DNA from: Isoperla grammatica
Lineage: Eukaryota > Arthropoda > Insecta > Plecoptera > Perlodidae
DNA length: 64,000 nucleotides
Assembly: GCA_945910005.1 (NCBI GenBank)
Contig: OX246747.1
Location: 2,278,254-2,342,253, forward strand
Direction of reading: 5' to 3'
In this document: piece by piece, positions 31,987 to 42,544 of the stretch
How positions within the stretch are numbered: position 1 is the stretch's first letter
Layout: every line of letters begins with the position of its first letter
Position numbers and translations under genes: made by a program
The notes under the pieces: generated by a model
Database searches by the model: none
What the model was told of the DNA's origin: nothing
Seen by the model: only the letters and a program-made list of their open reading frames with translations

Positions 31987-32705
31987 TTTTTGAGAAATAG
32001 GCCACCCACACTCTTAACTGACGTCACGAACAGGTGATCTCATGAGTTCAATTTATGCGGAAATCGATAGGTCGAATTTCGAACGCACCGCTGCCTGTAT
32101 GAAATTGACGAACTTCCTCAAATAGAACCGCGAAAATTCAAATTTATGAAAACATCGCAAAATCACTAATTATCCGTAAAAAGCATCAAATATCCTGGTA
32201 TCCGTTGAATGCCCATAATATTCGTAAAAACGGCACGTAGGACACGTCATGCACGAATATAGGACACGAATGCTTAGGCCTAGTATATACCTAGCCTAGG
32301 GATCAATGTAATGGGGAAAGGATGTCATGGCTAATGACTTGAGGAGACTTTTTTTTTTACTGGGCTGCTGGGGTAAGTGTATGTCCCAAGTTCTGCCGTT
32401 GAAAATATAATTGACAACCTGCCCACATGGTGGGTATCGCCCCCACCGTGCCGGGCACCTTACTCTGGCTTGGTGAGGCCTTGAGGCTGAATTATATCTT
32501 GGTCCTCGTCTGTGTTCGGTTTGATTAGTGAGATCTCGTCTACCGGGGAGGTGGCCAACTGCGGCTTATTCTTTTTTGTATTACCTTTTTTGTAATACCT
32601 ATAGATAGAAAGACAAGGGTAGGCTTAGGCCTAAGCTCTAAGCCTAGGTTGGAACTGCCTATCCCTAAACCTAGGCCTATCTTGACAATTATAACATGCT
32701 GGAGC
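31987..32705. other. Spacer with a shared ~130-bp repeat
   Basis: 32245-32380 is very similar to 62640-62745 (both contain GGACACGAATGCTTAGGCCT and GGGATCAATGTAATGGGG), so it is a dispersed repeat. The remainder includes CCTAGGCCTA clusters at 32610-32680 and no gene. Confidence 0.5.
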
Positions 32706-33020
32706 TTAGTCATGAGAAACACAATTTATTAAATTAAAAACAAGCAGGACTACATACATTCTTCATAAAATTTCCTTAGTGTGATATTTTTTAACATTTT
32801 AACATAAAATTAAAACAAAAGCATACGCATAAATATGAGACGTTAAGCCCCATTAATCAATCAATCATCCCTCTTCGGAAGAGGATAAGACTAAATCTTT
32901 ATTAAATTAGTGAACACAATTATAGCAGGTACTCTCTTGAAATAAAATTGACTTAAGTAACATTGAAAAAAATGGCAGAATTAAAGTAAAATATGTTTGG
33001 TACGTTAACGTTTTTACTTT
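32706..33020 (-). mobile_element. 3' end of Jockey-clade LINE, interrupted
   Basis: Reverse complement of the 3' untranslated region of the LINE at 9132-10027 (for example AGGTACTCTCTTGAAATAAA). About 70 bp of the expected sequence is replaced by a tail-only retroposon at 32828-32870. Confidence 0.8.
32828..32870 (+). mobile_element. Tail-only retroposon insertion
   Basis: About 43 bp of family tail (ATGAGACGTTAAGCCCC plus AATC repeats) within the Jockey 3' end. Confidence 0.8.
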
Positions 33021-33114
33021 TTATAACATTTAAGAGAATCTAGACTAGAAATTAAATTATTATGATCAAGCTGGCTGTGCATTTACAACGGGTGACAAAC
33101 ATTTTACCTTTAAA

Positions 33115-33200
33115 CTCCACCCAATGTTCAGTGTTTTTAATGCGGAGCTCTTTGCAATCCTGCAAAGCCTCCTTTATGTTGTAGTACATGTTTTAGTACA
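33115..33200 (+). pseudogene. I-clade LINE RNase H scrap
   Basis: Encodes FNAELFAILQSLLYV, matching FNAELFAITQSLFYA of the RNase H at 38634-39395. It sits directly before RCC1-like sequence, so the two may have been joined during retroposition. Confidence 0.6.
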
Positions 33201-33239
33201 AACACGTTTTAGTACATACATCACAAGGATCGTTACAAC

Positions 33240-34236
33240 CAAGCCTGGTGTCCCGGCGTTCGGTGAAGGCTTGCCTGCTGGACCGAGCATTGAGTCGTTC
33301 TTCCAAGATGAGACCGTCGTTCAGGTGTCTTGCGGTTCGAACCACTCTGCAGTTGTCTGCGCATCCGGCCGAGTCTACACTTTCGGGAAGAATCAAGACA
33401 ACGGATGTGTTAAGAACGATGGTGACCAGGTCACTGAGCCTAGGCTTGTTGGCACTCTCAGCTCTGTTAGTATAACTCAGGCTGTTCGTTGAATTGGATA
33501 CACCATGTTCCTCACTGACAAGGGTGAGTTATACTCATGTGGGATGAATGATCAAGGTCAGCTTGGCCTCGGTCACATCAAAAAAGCCCACACACCCGTC
33601 CTGGTTGCCGGTCTGCCGCCCATCAAGATAGTTGCTGCTTGTCTGCACACGGTGGTTCTTGCCGACGGCGGTGAGGTGTGGGTGTGTGGATACAACAAGT
33701 TTGGCCAATTAGGTCTTGGTCATACAAACCAGCAAACCTCATTCACCCGCGTGACCAACCTCCCCGAGGCCATTATTGACATATCATGTGGCGGGTACCA
33801 TTCAGTTCTTGCCTCGGCCTCTCGGGCACTCTTGATAACTGGGCGGAATAACAAAGGCCAGCTTGGTCTTGACTTAGCCGAAACCTTGTCGAGCTTTACG
33901 CGCGTATCGACGCCGTCATCAGCCGTGGCTGCCGTGTCCTGTGGTTATGACCACACTGTGGCCATCAGAATCGATGGGACGACCTGGGCTTGCGGTAATA
34001 ATGGAAATTGTCAATTGGGTACTGGGGACAGGGTTAAGAGATCCGCCCCCTCTCGAATGATTTGCCTCGAGGACCAGACTGTCTCCCAGGTCATCGCTGG
34101 TCGCAACACTGCGATGTTGACACAGGAAGGGGATGTGTTTGTGTGCGGTAGTGGACTAAGTGGTCAGTTGGGTCCGCGGAAGGAAACCCTTTCGGTGGCG
34201 ACTCGGTTGCCGAAGTCACCAGGGCTGATTGTTTAA
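33240..34236 (+). pseudogene. RCC1-repeat protein, intronless, with in-frame stop
   Basis: Encodes a beta-propeller of RCC1 repeats: VSCGSNHSAVVCASGRVYTFG, then LYSCGMNDQGQLGLGH, VCGYNKFGQLGLGH, ISCGGYHSVLA and VSCGYDHTVAIRIDG. RCC1-family proteins act as Ran exchange factors or as scaffolds. This stretch has about five repeats and no other domain, so its role cannot be told. A TGA at 33490-33492 interrupts the frame, and a new ATG follows at 33505. The lack of introns and the LINE scrap immediately upstream favour a processed copy. It stops at 34234-34236. Confidence 0.75.
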
Positions 34237-34439
34237 CAGGAGGCCTTTGCTGAGACGTATTCTTTACTCTTGATAGTTGAGAAGGCAAACATCACACCGG
34301 CACCTCAACTAGGGATCCGTGTTCCAGAGAGGGGCGACCGGGTGAGGAATGGTACAACAGAATTAGATCGGAACATCATGGCCACTCTCGAGTGTCCCGT
34401 TTGCTTCAATGTCATTATCAATCGATAATGTCTGTCAAT

Positions 34440-34899
34440 CGAGACAGTCTGGTCCTCGAAGCCAATTATTCGAGAGTGGGCGGATCTCTTAACCCTGTCA
34501 CCGGTACCAAACTGACCATTTCCATAATTACCCCAAGCCCAGGTCGTCCCATCGAATCTGAGGGCCACAGTGATGATGACGGCGTCGATACTTGCGTGAA
34601 GCTGGACAAGGTTTCGGCTAAGTCAAGACCAAGCTGGCCTTTGTTATTCCGCCCAGTTATCAAGAGTGCCCGAGAGGCCGAGACAAGAACTGAATGGTAC
34701 CCGCCACACGATATGTCAATAATGGCCTCGGGGAGGTTGGTCACGCGGGTGAATGAGGTTTGCTGGTTTGTATGACCAAGACCTAATTGGCCAAACTTGT
34801 TGTATCCACACACCCGCACCTCACCGCCGTCGGCAAGAACCACCGTGTGCAGACAAGCAGCAACTTTCTTGATTGGCGGCAGACCGGCAACCAGGACTG
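34440..34899 (-). pseudogene. Inverted partial duplicate of the RCC1 sequence
   Basis: Minus-strand copy of 33599-34086, facing it across a ~350-bp spacer. It repeats VCGYNKFGQLGLGH and ISCGGYHSVLV but lacks about 35 bp found in the plus copy. A long minus-strand frame (35290-34466) runs from unrelated sequence into it. That upstream part has no recognised domain. Confidence 0.8.
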
Positions 34900-35590
34900 A
34901 CCGGTCGAGGTGGGTCCCTCCTCGTGGTGACCGGTGCCCGCAAAGAGGGCTCTCGTGCACATCTTTAATCATCACTATCTTCATTCTGCCTTCATCATAC
35001 TTTCTCTTCTTACTTTCATCACCTTCTTCCTCATCCGTGCCGGCCCTCTTAGCGATCCAAACGCCCACCAGTCTCCCACCCCCCCCCCGAAATGTTTTTT
35101 TTAGGCTTGTTCCCTTGATGACAGCCCTAGCAATGATCAGGTTATGATTCGACTCTGATGGATTTGACAGCACTTGGGCTTGGGCACAGATTGCGTCGGT
35201 TGTATGCCCAGTGCAGGAGGACCCATGGGCACCGTCCCAGGGCCGCGGGCCAACTGCACTGTTAGAAGGCCGATTGCGTCTGTGTCCCATCCGGACGTGA
35301 AATTAGCACTTTCCTTCATACCTCCCGATGCACGCAGAAATCGTTAACTGGCTCTACTTCATGAATGGTGTATGTTGTAATGTCTAGCTGCCCCATGAAA
35401 TAGACCCTGTTCCGTTTCCAAGACCGTAGGTGGTAGAACCAACACGGGTTAGTTGAGTCTGTCATTGCGGGAAACTTTTGTAGGTTGTCCTTAATTCACC
35501 ATTTCTTCTAGCACAAGCAACGCCCCTGGGAACCCCTCTCCCCCTTCAATCTCAAACACCCCCCCAATAAAAAGCAACAAACGTCCCCGA
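34900..35590. other. Unassigned sequence between RCC1 duplicate and LINE
   Basis: Possibly the 5' untranslated region of the LINE that follows. The minus-strand frame contains a Lys/Glu-rich stretch (GDESKKRKYDEGR). No confident identification. Confidence 0.35.
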
Positions 35591-35667
35591 TCTTTGTTCG
35601 ACACCCCGATCACGCTAGATACTGTACTCAAATCATTTACAACTACTAAAACTCAAGCCACGATATT

Positions 35668-36105
35668 TTGTTATTCAACGAGAGGACGAAAAATCATTTC
35701 TTACAAAGTCGCCCTTCGTTATTGTCAAAAAGCTCTTCAATGCATTGCAGGCACCGTAAAAAATGCCAGAAAGCTACGAACTGGTACTATTCTAGTGAAA
35801 ACTACTTGGATAAACAATCCGAATTACTATCTAAGGCAACGTCATTTGGTAACCGTTACAACATCTCGGTTAAGCCTCACACCAGCTTAAACACATCTAA
35901 GGGAGTCATAAGATGTCCCGATCTTTTGTACGCAAGCGACGAAGGGATAAAAGAAGAACTTGCCTCCCAAGGTGTTGTTGATTTGTACCGTATTAAATCA
36001 CGCATTGATGGTCAACTAAAGCCAACCGCAACAATTATTCTCACCTTCAGAACCCCCAAACTCCCCAACAAGATAGTTGCTGGTTTCCACATTGTTAGGT
36101 TGCAC
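35668..36105 (+). pseudogene. LINE ORF1 N-terminal part
   Basis: Encodes SKGVIRCPDLLYASDEGI, followed by KEELASQGVVDLYRIKS and ATIILTFRTPKLPNKIVAG, a nucleic-acid-binding region usual before CCHC knuckles in I/Jockey ORF1 proteins. A frameshift lies near 35850. The frame stops matching the family at about 36105, where foreign DNA begins. Confidence 0.7.
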
Positions 36106-36379
36106 TCCCTTGCAACCGTCACAGGGGCAGTGGAATGGTGGGACGGTTGAGTGATGCAGTGGAGAAGTCACTAAGGCGGTGGAGTGTTTCGGTGGTCTAC
36201 GCTTGGATGGCGGTGAATGCTTTTTTTTCTTTTCTTTTCAGGAATGTAACAACACTGAAAAAGATTAGTGTCATGATTGGAATGGCCATGTGAATTGTAT
36301 TTAAAAAATGCTGTTAATACAGTAATAAAGTAAGGGAACTAGCAAGAAATTATTATTTCATTCTCTAGACATAGCAACA
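36106..36379. other. Unassigned insert sequence
   Basis: Contains a T-rich tract followed by CAG at 36218-36240 and an AATAAA at 36322. Origin unknown. It lies between LINE ORF1 and the foldback element. Confidence 0.35.
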
Positions 36380-36504
36380 TCCTGGGGGGTGAGTCTCGAC
36401 TTCCTCGTGGAAACGAGACTTTCGACAGGCTGAAATCTATTCTTGACCAATCGGAACCATGTGGCGCGTTTTAAGTATTTTCCACAGTCTACTAGCGGTG
36501 AATC

Positions 36505-36879
36505 AAGGTCCACTTGATCTCCGCCTAGCGGAGGCTCGTCGAACTCCTAAGTTAGGTCATCGCAGTCCGTTCCACAATGTTAAAAATCACATGTTAATCA
36601 AATGGGAGAAACGTGAAAGAAAACAAATGAAGTGATCTGTCAAATAGAATTACCTCCTAAAAAGGAAACAATCATCATATTTTATAATCTTGAATCATTG
36701 TTATCTATCAAAATGTCTCTTTTACGTGTTTTAAGTATAGTGTTACATGATCTACAACGGATATTTAATTATTATAACAGTTTTTTTAGTGGGATACAAC
36801 ATGGCGATTTTGGTTCCCTTGCGACGACCTAACTTGGGAGTTCGACGAGCCTCCGCTAGGCGGAGATCAAGTGGACCTT
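36505..36879. mobile_element. 375-bp TIR element with 10-bp target duplication
   Basis: Terminal inverted repeats of about 58 bp begin AAGGTCCACTTGATCTCC. The 10-bp GCGGTGAATC occurs at 36495-36504 and 36880-36889. The foldback element's other arm has the single uninterrupted version of this site, which confirms the insertion. Long target duplications of 9-10 bp suggest a MULE-type element. There is no internal ORF. Confidence 0.9.
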
Positions 36880-37057
36880 GCGGTGAATCAGTGAATCATC
36901 CAGGTGGCGGTGGGTATTGTCATTAAAGCATTATCATTTGTTCTGATAAACATGTCAAACGGGCACTACATTAACAATAAGTAAGCTAATACTTTATTAC
37001 AACACATTATATTAGGTTCCATATATTATATAGACTAGGCTGTAGTACTACGTTACT

Positions 37058-37347
37058 CCTGCCCAGGGACTGCTACCTTATCGTGGTGGGCAGGTTTGTG
37101 TGCTTTGATGATCCTGAGAGCTATGCCGGCGGAAGCGTATGCTTCTGGTAGGGCCACCCTAGCCGGACTGGTCGTGGAGGAGAAGTCAGACGAAATGCAG
37201 TCCAACCTCCCCCTCCCCCCCCTCCCTCCTACTTGGCCCTTTCCTCCAAACAGCTCCATATGTCATCTTCATATATCACCCACTCATTGTCTCGATTAGC
37301 CTCGTTGCAAAAACATGAGACGTTAAGCCCAAATAATCAAAAGTACA
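37058..37347 (+). mobile_element. SINE-like retroposon with 8-bp target duplication
   Basis: ACGTTACT flanks it at 37050-37057 and 37348-37355. It starts exactly at CCTGCCCAGGGACTGC, which defines the 5' end of the family. It is internally shorter than the 384-bp copies. Confidence 0.9.
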
Positions 37348-37886
37348 ACGTTACTAATGTAGGCCTATTAATGTAGGCCTAGGCTTATTGTAGCCTAGCA
37401 ATGGCCTAAACTAAAAGAGTTGGGCCTAGACCTAGGCTAGACCTAGACCACGTGATCTTCAAACGTCACTTTCGACTGTGAAAAGTAATTCCATCTGCAA
37501 TTTAGCTTTCGAAATACAACCTACAGACGAAAGTGACGTCAATTCATCACGTGGTGAAGTCCTAGCCTAGGCCTACATTAATAGGCCTACATTAGTAACG
37601 TAGTACTACAGCCTAGTCTATATAATGTATAGATTCTAATATAATATGTTGTAATAAAGTATTAGCTTACTTATTGTTAACTACGTGCCCGTTTGACATG
37701 ATAATCAGAACAAATGATAATGCTTTAATGACAATACCCACCGCCACCTGGATGATTCACTGATTCACCGCTAGCAGACTGTGGAAAATACTTAAAACGC
37801 GCCACATGGTTCCGATTGGTCAAGAATAGATTTCAGCCTATCGAAAGTTTCGTTTCCGCCAGGAAGTCGAGACTCACCCCCCAGGA

Positions 37887-38240
37887 CGTATAAACGTACG
37901 TACCAAATCCCGTGAGATGTTTGTCCTGCCATAGATTTGGTCATACGAAAAACCATTGTAAGAATGCGCCTACCTGCCGGGTTTGTGGTCTTGATTACCA
38001 TGAAGGTACTGTCTGCACATCCCCAACATAATGTATTAATTGCCAAAATCCCCACATTGCCTGCTCCCGAGATTGCCCGAGATTGCCCGAGATTGCCCGA
38101 GATTGATTGAAGTGGATCGAGGAGAGGAAAAACTAACCCCACCGCACCGGTGCTTTCTTCATGCAAGATGGCCCAGCCCTGAAAATTAACAATAGAACCG
38201 CGCCGCCCCGCACCTCCACCTTCTACAGCAGTGGGTATAC
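37887..38240 (+). pseudogene. LINE ORF1 zinc-knuckle region
   Basis: Encodes TYVPNPVRCLSCHRFGHT, then CKNAPTCRVCGLDYHEGTVC, then CQNPHIACSRDC: a set of CCHC-type knuckles as in I/Jockey ORF1. A stop follows TSPT, and a 10-bp tandem repeat (CCCGAGATTG, about four copies at 38064-38104) shifts the frame. 38135-38390 is also duplicated at 56078-56330. Confidence 0.75.
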
Positions 38241-38314
38241 AGACAACGCGCGCATCGGCTGACAATAGTCAGTCGACGTTAGGCTCTTAAATGAGAAGGA
38301 CGTGATATGAACTC

Positions 38315-38633
38315 GTGAACATGCCAGATGCAATTCTGGCGAAATGTCGAGCAATGGGTGACAGACTTCGGTCTGCACCAATATACTCACACTATCTATT
38401 ACTTAGCTATGTTGCCTCATTGGCGGGGTCACCTAAGAACCCTGCCTATGACATAATACTAAATCCACCATACCAAGACCGTTACACCATTAGACAGAAG
38501 TGCACTGGACCAGCAGGTATTCGATCCTTGGAACTAAAGATTTGTCTAGATATTACCCCACCTCTTTTTTTTTACCAATTCTTTTGCCGCTGTCCCTCCA
38601 TGGATGATACTTATGCCCAAATACATCACTTAA
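38315..38633 (+). other. LINE-associated ORF, unassigned
   Basis: A 110-residue frame starting at 38315 whose 5' part is shared with the repeat copy at 56078-56330. No motif was recognised. It is probably part of the internally deleted ORF2. Confidence 0.35.
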
Positions 38634-39395
38634 ATGTCAGTATATAAGAAAAGCACCACATCCTGCTTGCAATATCAAGCAATGTTTAATCAAATTCGTT
38701 CCCTATACTCCGATCACGAATGCACTTTTATAGATGGGTCGAGAATCGAGGACTCGGTTGGTTGCGCTCTTATTACTGACAGTGAAAAGTTTTTATTCCA
38801 CCAAGACTCACGTTTTAGCATTTTTAACGCGGAACTCTTCGCAATCACGCAAAGTCTTTTTTATGCCGTTCGATGCAAGACCCCAAAGTTTTTAATATGC
38901 ACCGACTCCCTTAGCTCTTTTCAGGCACTTTTAGAAGTATATGCTAGGCACCCATTGATTGTTAAAATCCAAACAATTTTATCGGAACTTTTAACCAAAC
39001 GTAAGTCCATAGTTTTTTGTTGGGTTCCTGTTCATGCAGGCATTCTTGGTAACGAGGTGGCAGATCGGTGTGCTAAAGAAGCGTGTACCACTGACAGCAA
39101 CGACTGTCAATTAGTTATAACTGCAGACCTGAAAGCGTCTTTTGAACTTAAATCAAAGAAGCTATGGCATGACGAGTGGCAGAGCATACGAAACAACAAA
39201 CCAAGAGAAATAAAAGACTCTGTAACTCCATGGCTATCCTCCCGGAGCTCATGTCGCCGCGAGGAAGTTGTTTTAACTCGCATCCGAATCGGTCACACCC
39301 ATTTTACTCAGAGCTATCTTCTAAATAGTGAACCCCAACCAGTATGTGATGCTTGTAATGTGACCAAAGTATTTAGCCGAACGACAAAGATATAA
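38634..39395 (+). pseudogene. LINE RNase H domain and C-terminus
   Basis: RNase H active-site blocks appear in order: TFIDGSR (Asp), NAELFA (Glu), ICTDSLSS (Asp) and GNEVADRCAKEA (final Asp). The I-clade C-terminal segment RIRIGHTHFTQSYLL follows. The enzyme would degrade the RNA strand during reverse transcription. The normal zinc-binding end after VCDACN is cut short by a frame change. The open frame begins downstream of any reverse transcriptase, so it is not an independent gene. Confidence 0.85.
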
Positions 39396-39565
39396 GTTAA
39401 AATCCACTCTAAAAGATAATTTATTAGATAAAACTGAAGCAATCTATAACGTTTTATAGTTCATACAATCAATTAACCTTATAGACATGATTTAAATAGG
39501 AGAGATAGGCACTGATCACCCAGATGTTTTGTGCCTTAAAACCACAATAATAATAATAATAATAT

Positions 39566-40914
39566 TCAAGTATGGGTTGGCGCCCTTAGCCCACTTGTCT
39601 GTAATGCTATAACCTCGTTACAAAAACGATCCACTTCCTTATTACTGAAATACTAGTAAATAGTAATAGTTGGGTTGGATGTAAGAGAAGGCCCAACTGG
39701 CCTTAATCAGCCTACAAATAAAGACATTTATCTATCTATTGATTGGTCCTGAATCGCATGTTACACGCCAAAAGTATAAAAAGTACATGTCATTTTGTAG
39801 TCTTTGATATTACTAAGTGAATAAAACTATCAGCTACAATAACAACAGAGTACGAATATGTGTTTCAATCGGCAAATTGTGCATACAAACCGTAGAAGGG
39901 GTGTGGTTAGTTCGGCGATATAGATAGCAATTTGTCCATCAAAGGTAGATTTATTATTTTCATTTCAATTAAGTGAACATTTAAACACTCTTGGCCAACT
40001 GAATCCCGAAATGTGTAATTTTATTTTTTAAATTTGATATTTGGAAATTGTGGGGGCACCTCAAAACATAGTCAGACAAAACATATTTTGCACGTATCTT
40101 AATGAAGACCCCCCTCAACTTTTCCCAGGTATGCCATCTCATTTATATAAACTTCATATTTTCACTTCACCCTACTGTATGTGCTCTTTGATACTTTGGT
40201 TATTTCACATGTTTGTTTCTCTTTTGGAGAAACAGTTTTCGTCACTGGCGGTGTTCGTTTGAGAGCGCCGGTAAATGTTATTTCCGACGCTGTCACATTA
40301 TCAAGAGCTAGTATATTATCAAGAACCACATGGTTAAACTAGGTTAAACTAGGTCATCAAAGTGATTATACTAGGCAAAGTCACTTATGAATCAACGTGA
40401 CTTTGCCCAGCTACCTGACATCTCACGAAATTTGGTAAGGTTAGGGGATCCGGTTGATGTTTGCCCCACGAAAAAAAATACGGTTATTGGGTGTGGTTAT
40501 AGCTCCAGTCGGCCTCAACAATCACTGTCACCAGTGTCTTGGTCGACTACCTCTCTATCCGGGCTTTACTCTTATAGGTCGGCAATCGTTTTAAAAAATT
40601 CGTGAATCCATGTGCTTTGGTCTCTGAACTCTCTCTTCTATAAAACCTCGGCCAAATAGCCGTCATAATGCTCTTCCTTTCTCCCGAAATGTGGAACGCG
40701 GACGCCATGGTTGAACTGCAACATTAAACGTTCGAAAATTTTGCGCGATACAAGGTTTCATACCTTGGCTTACCTAGTGGCATTTAAAGCCATCTAGCGG
40801 CGGACTAGAAAAACACTAGAAAAACACTGGCAAGAATCGTGCATAGCCGTAGCGAAAATAACACATTTAAAGTGGTTTAAAACATAATTACGTAGTATTC
40901 GAAGCATCCACCTT
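39566..40914. other. Spacer with a LINE-like tail
   Basis: 39690-39740 (AACTGGCCTTAATCAGCC then AATAAAG and ATCT repeats) looks like another LINE 3' end. The rest holds no supported gene. Confidence 0.35.
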
Positions 40915-41830
40915 TCAGAATTGGAATGTTACAATAACAGGTAACATAAACCATCCATGTTTTCCGTTTCCCGTGCCTTGGTCGCAGACCACTAATTTTG
41001 GAATAAACCCAGACAATGTAACTTTTTTTATAACTTTTAACAGAATAGTTTGTAGCACATCTGCAGACGCCGCATCTTTAGTGATGTAGTACCCAACAAC
41101 TTGCTTAAAAATTTTTTTATACCTCTTATCATGAATACCAAGGCCTGATTGCCACAGGTATGCATGCATCAGGTGTTGAGGACTTTGATGTTCCCTCCTT
41201 GCTGTTGCTAGATGGTGCTTGTGTAGGTACTGAATTTATTTTCTTAGGCCTGTCCACTAGTTGCTTGTTCAGAATCGTATCAATGTTCGGACCCGTCTCC
41301 GTGTATCCATGAAACCTATCACCTTTAGCATCAAAAGTTATGCATTCCTTCAACGACATTTCATCGAAGGCAATTGTTACAATTTTATCGGCATCTGATA
41401 AGAGTTGAGACTTAAGTTTCAGAATTTTTAAAATGTTATCATTCAGGCCTGGGGACACATTAAGGCCTTGAAGCCACCTGCGTAAAGATCCTACTGTAGG
41501 AAGGCGCGTAAGAACCTGTACGCTTTAGGAGAGCTATAATGTAACGCAAGTGAAAACGTGTTATCCCCATTAGTGTAGCGACGACCTCGCCGTTTGCGTT
41601 GGCAATGTTTGAGTTAAGACACGAGAAACTCCGAGTTCACCTCTTTCGTACTTGAAAACATCTCGAACATGCTCTGTTTATTATTCTCTTTATTCTTTAA
41701 GACATTTTTCTCTTGCAAAAACTTCGCACTTAGTTTCCGGTATTTTGATACCGTCTTCTGGGAGTTTCTTAGTTTTTGAGTCAAGCACTTGAGTTGCTGT
41801 TCCAGTTGCTCCTTTGTACATTTTGGCAAA
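40915..41830 (-). pseudogene. P-element/THAP9-like transposase remnant, N-terminal to middle
   Basis: The minus strand has a basic, coiled-coil-like stretch (LEQQLKCLTQKLRNSQK) at about 41820-41700, as in the zipper region after the THAP finger. Next come LPTVGSLRRWLQG and SPGLNDNILKILKLKSQ, then VTIAFDEMSLKECITFD, the first conserved acidic block of P transposases. LSGFIPKLVVCDQGTGNG near 41020 is the next block. Frameshifts occur at about 41600 and 41170. The THAP finger itself is lost. Confidence 0.8.
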
Positions 41831-42180
41831 CGTATAAACACATATGGCAGGCTATGGTTCTGTATATTACACGGAGGAGGTTGCGTGACTTTTTGATTGG
41901 TTAGTATGATAGCTTGACATTTCCCCAGAGAAAGTCCTAGTCCCAGTTGTTGTAGGCCAGTGTCTAGTTCTGCCATGCCATCATTCATTGTGGATACTCC
42001 CAAAAGTATTGAGAACGATCGGGTATATGCCAAAATATCATCCGCAAATTGCAGCACACGGATACAATGCGATCCAATGTGATCAAAACACACCCAATGC
42101 TGTGATTGCGATGGTACGACACAGATTTGAAACAGCACACGCACGCTACGCTTTAACCGCTGAGCTGCCCTCATCCTCAT
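41831..42180 (-). pseudogene. LINE reverse transcriptase scrap
   Basis: The minus strand encodes VLQFADDILAYTRSFS (reverse transcriptase catalytic box, YADD-like) and LGLGLSLGKCQAIIL. It is joined to the P-element remnant on one side and the retroposon at 42190 on the other. The clade cannot be decided. Confidence 0.7.
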
Positions 42181-42189
42181 CATGATCAG

Positions 42190-42540
42190 CATGACCCGTC
42201 TCGGCCAGGGGTAGAATAGGCCCAGAGTGACTATGCTAGTCGTAAGAGGCGACGAAAGGAAACCCTGTCCCTTTCCCCCCCACTGTCCCACGGAATATTT
42301 CTCCTCCCACTTGGCCCTGCCCTCCCTTGTTGAACTCCCATATGACGACCCACGCGACATACCATGGATCTGATTCGGATGTGGTTTATTCTTCATCATC
42401 ATCTTTCTCATCTTCATTATCACCCGCTCATCGTCCGTCTTGATAATATAAGACGTTAAGCCCAAAATAATCTCATCGTCTTGATTAGCCATTGTTGCAA
42501 AAATATGAGACGTTAAGCCCCATTTATCAATCAATTAATC
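42190..42540 (+). mobile_element. SINE-like retroposon, head plus two tails
   Basis: Contains the head (GACCCGTCTCGGCC), the CTCCTCCCACTTGGCCCTGC segment and two successive tails (42450-42470 and 42505-42540). It looks like one insertion into another, or a tail duplication. It truncates the gypsy protease at 42541. Confidence 0.8.
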
Positions 42541-42544
42541 AATC

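Larger units (their letters stand above)
36380..37886. mobile_element. Foldback (long-TIR) element with two nested insertions
   Basis: The left end TCCTGGGGGGTGAGTCTCG is mirrored by the right end. The inverted arms continue through the AAAACGCGCCACATGG region, the CATTTGTTCTGATAA region and GTAGTACTACGTTACT. They almost meet at a centre flanked by CACGTGAT and ATCACGTGG. After removing the insertions at 36505-36879 and 37058-37347, nearly the whole element is one palindrome. It has no coding capacity and interrupts LINE ORF1. Confidence 0.85.
35594..39565 (+). mobile_element. I-clade LINE, internally deleted and split
   Basis: The order is ORF1 N-terminal part (35594-36105), an inserted 1.5-kb foldback element plus flank, ORF1 zinc knuckles (37886-38230), an unassigned join, and RNase H (38634-39395). 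A 3' end GCCTTAAAACCACAATAAT carries short ATA repeats. The endonuclease and most of the reverse transcriptase are missing. RNase H downstream of ORF2 is typical of the I group. Confidence 0.75.

Noticed and set aside
36505..36879. Transcription terminator hairpin
   Set aside because: The stem is the terminal inverted repeat of an inserted element with a 10-bp target duplication. There is no gene upstream that would need it.
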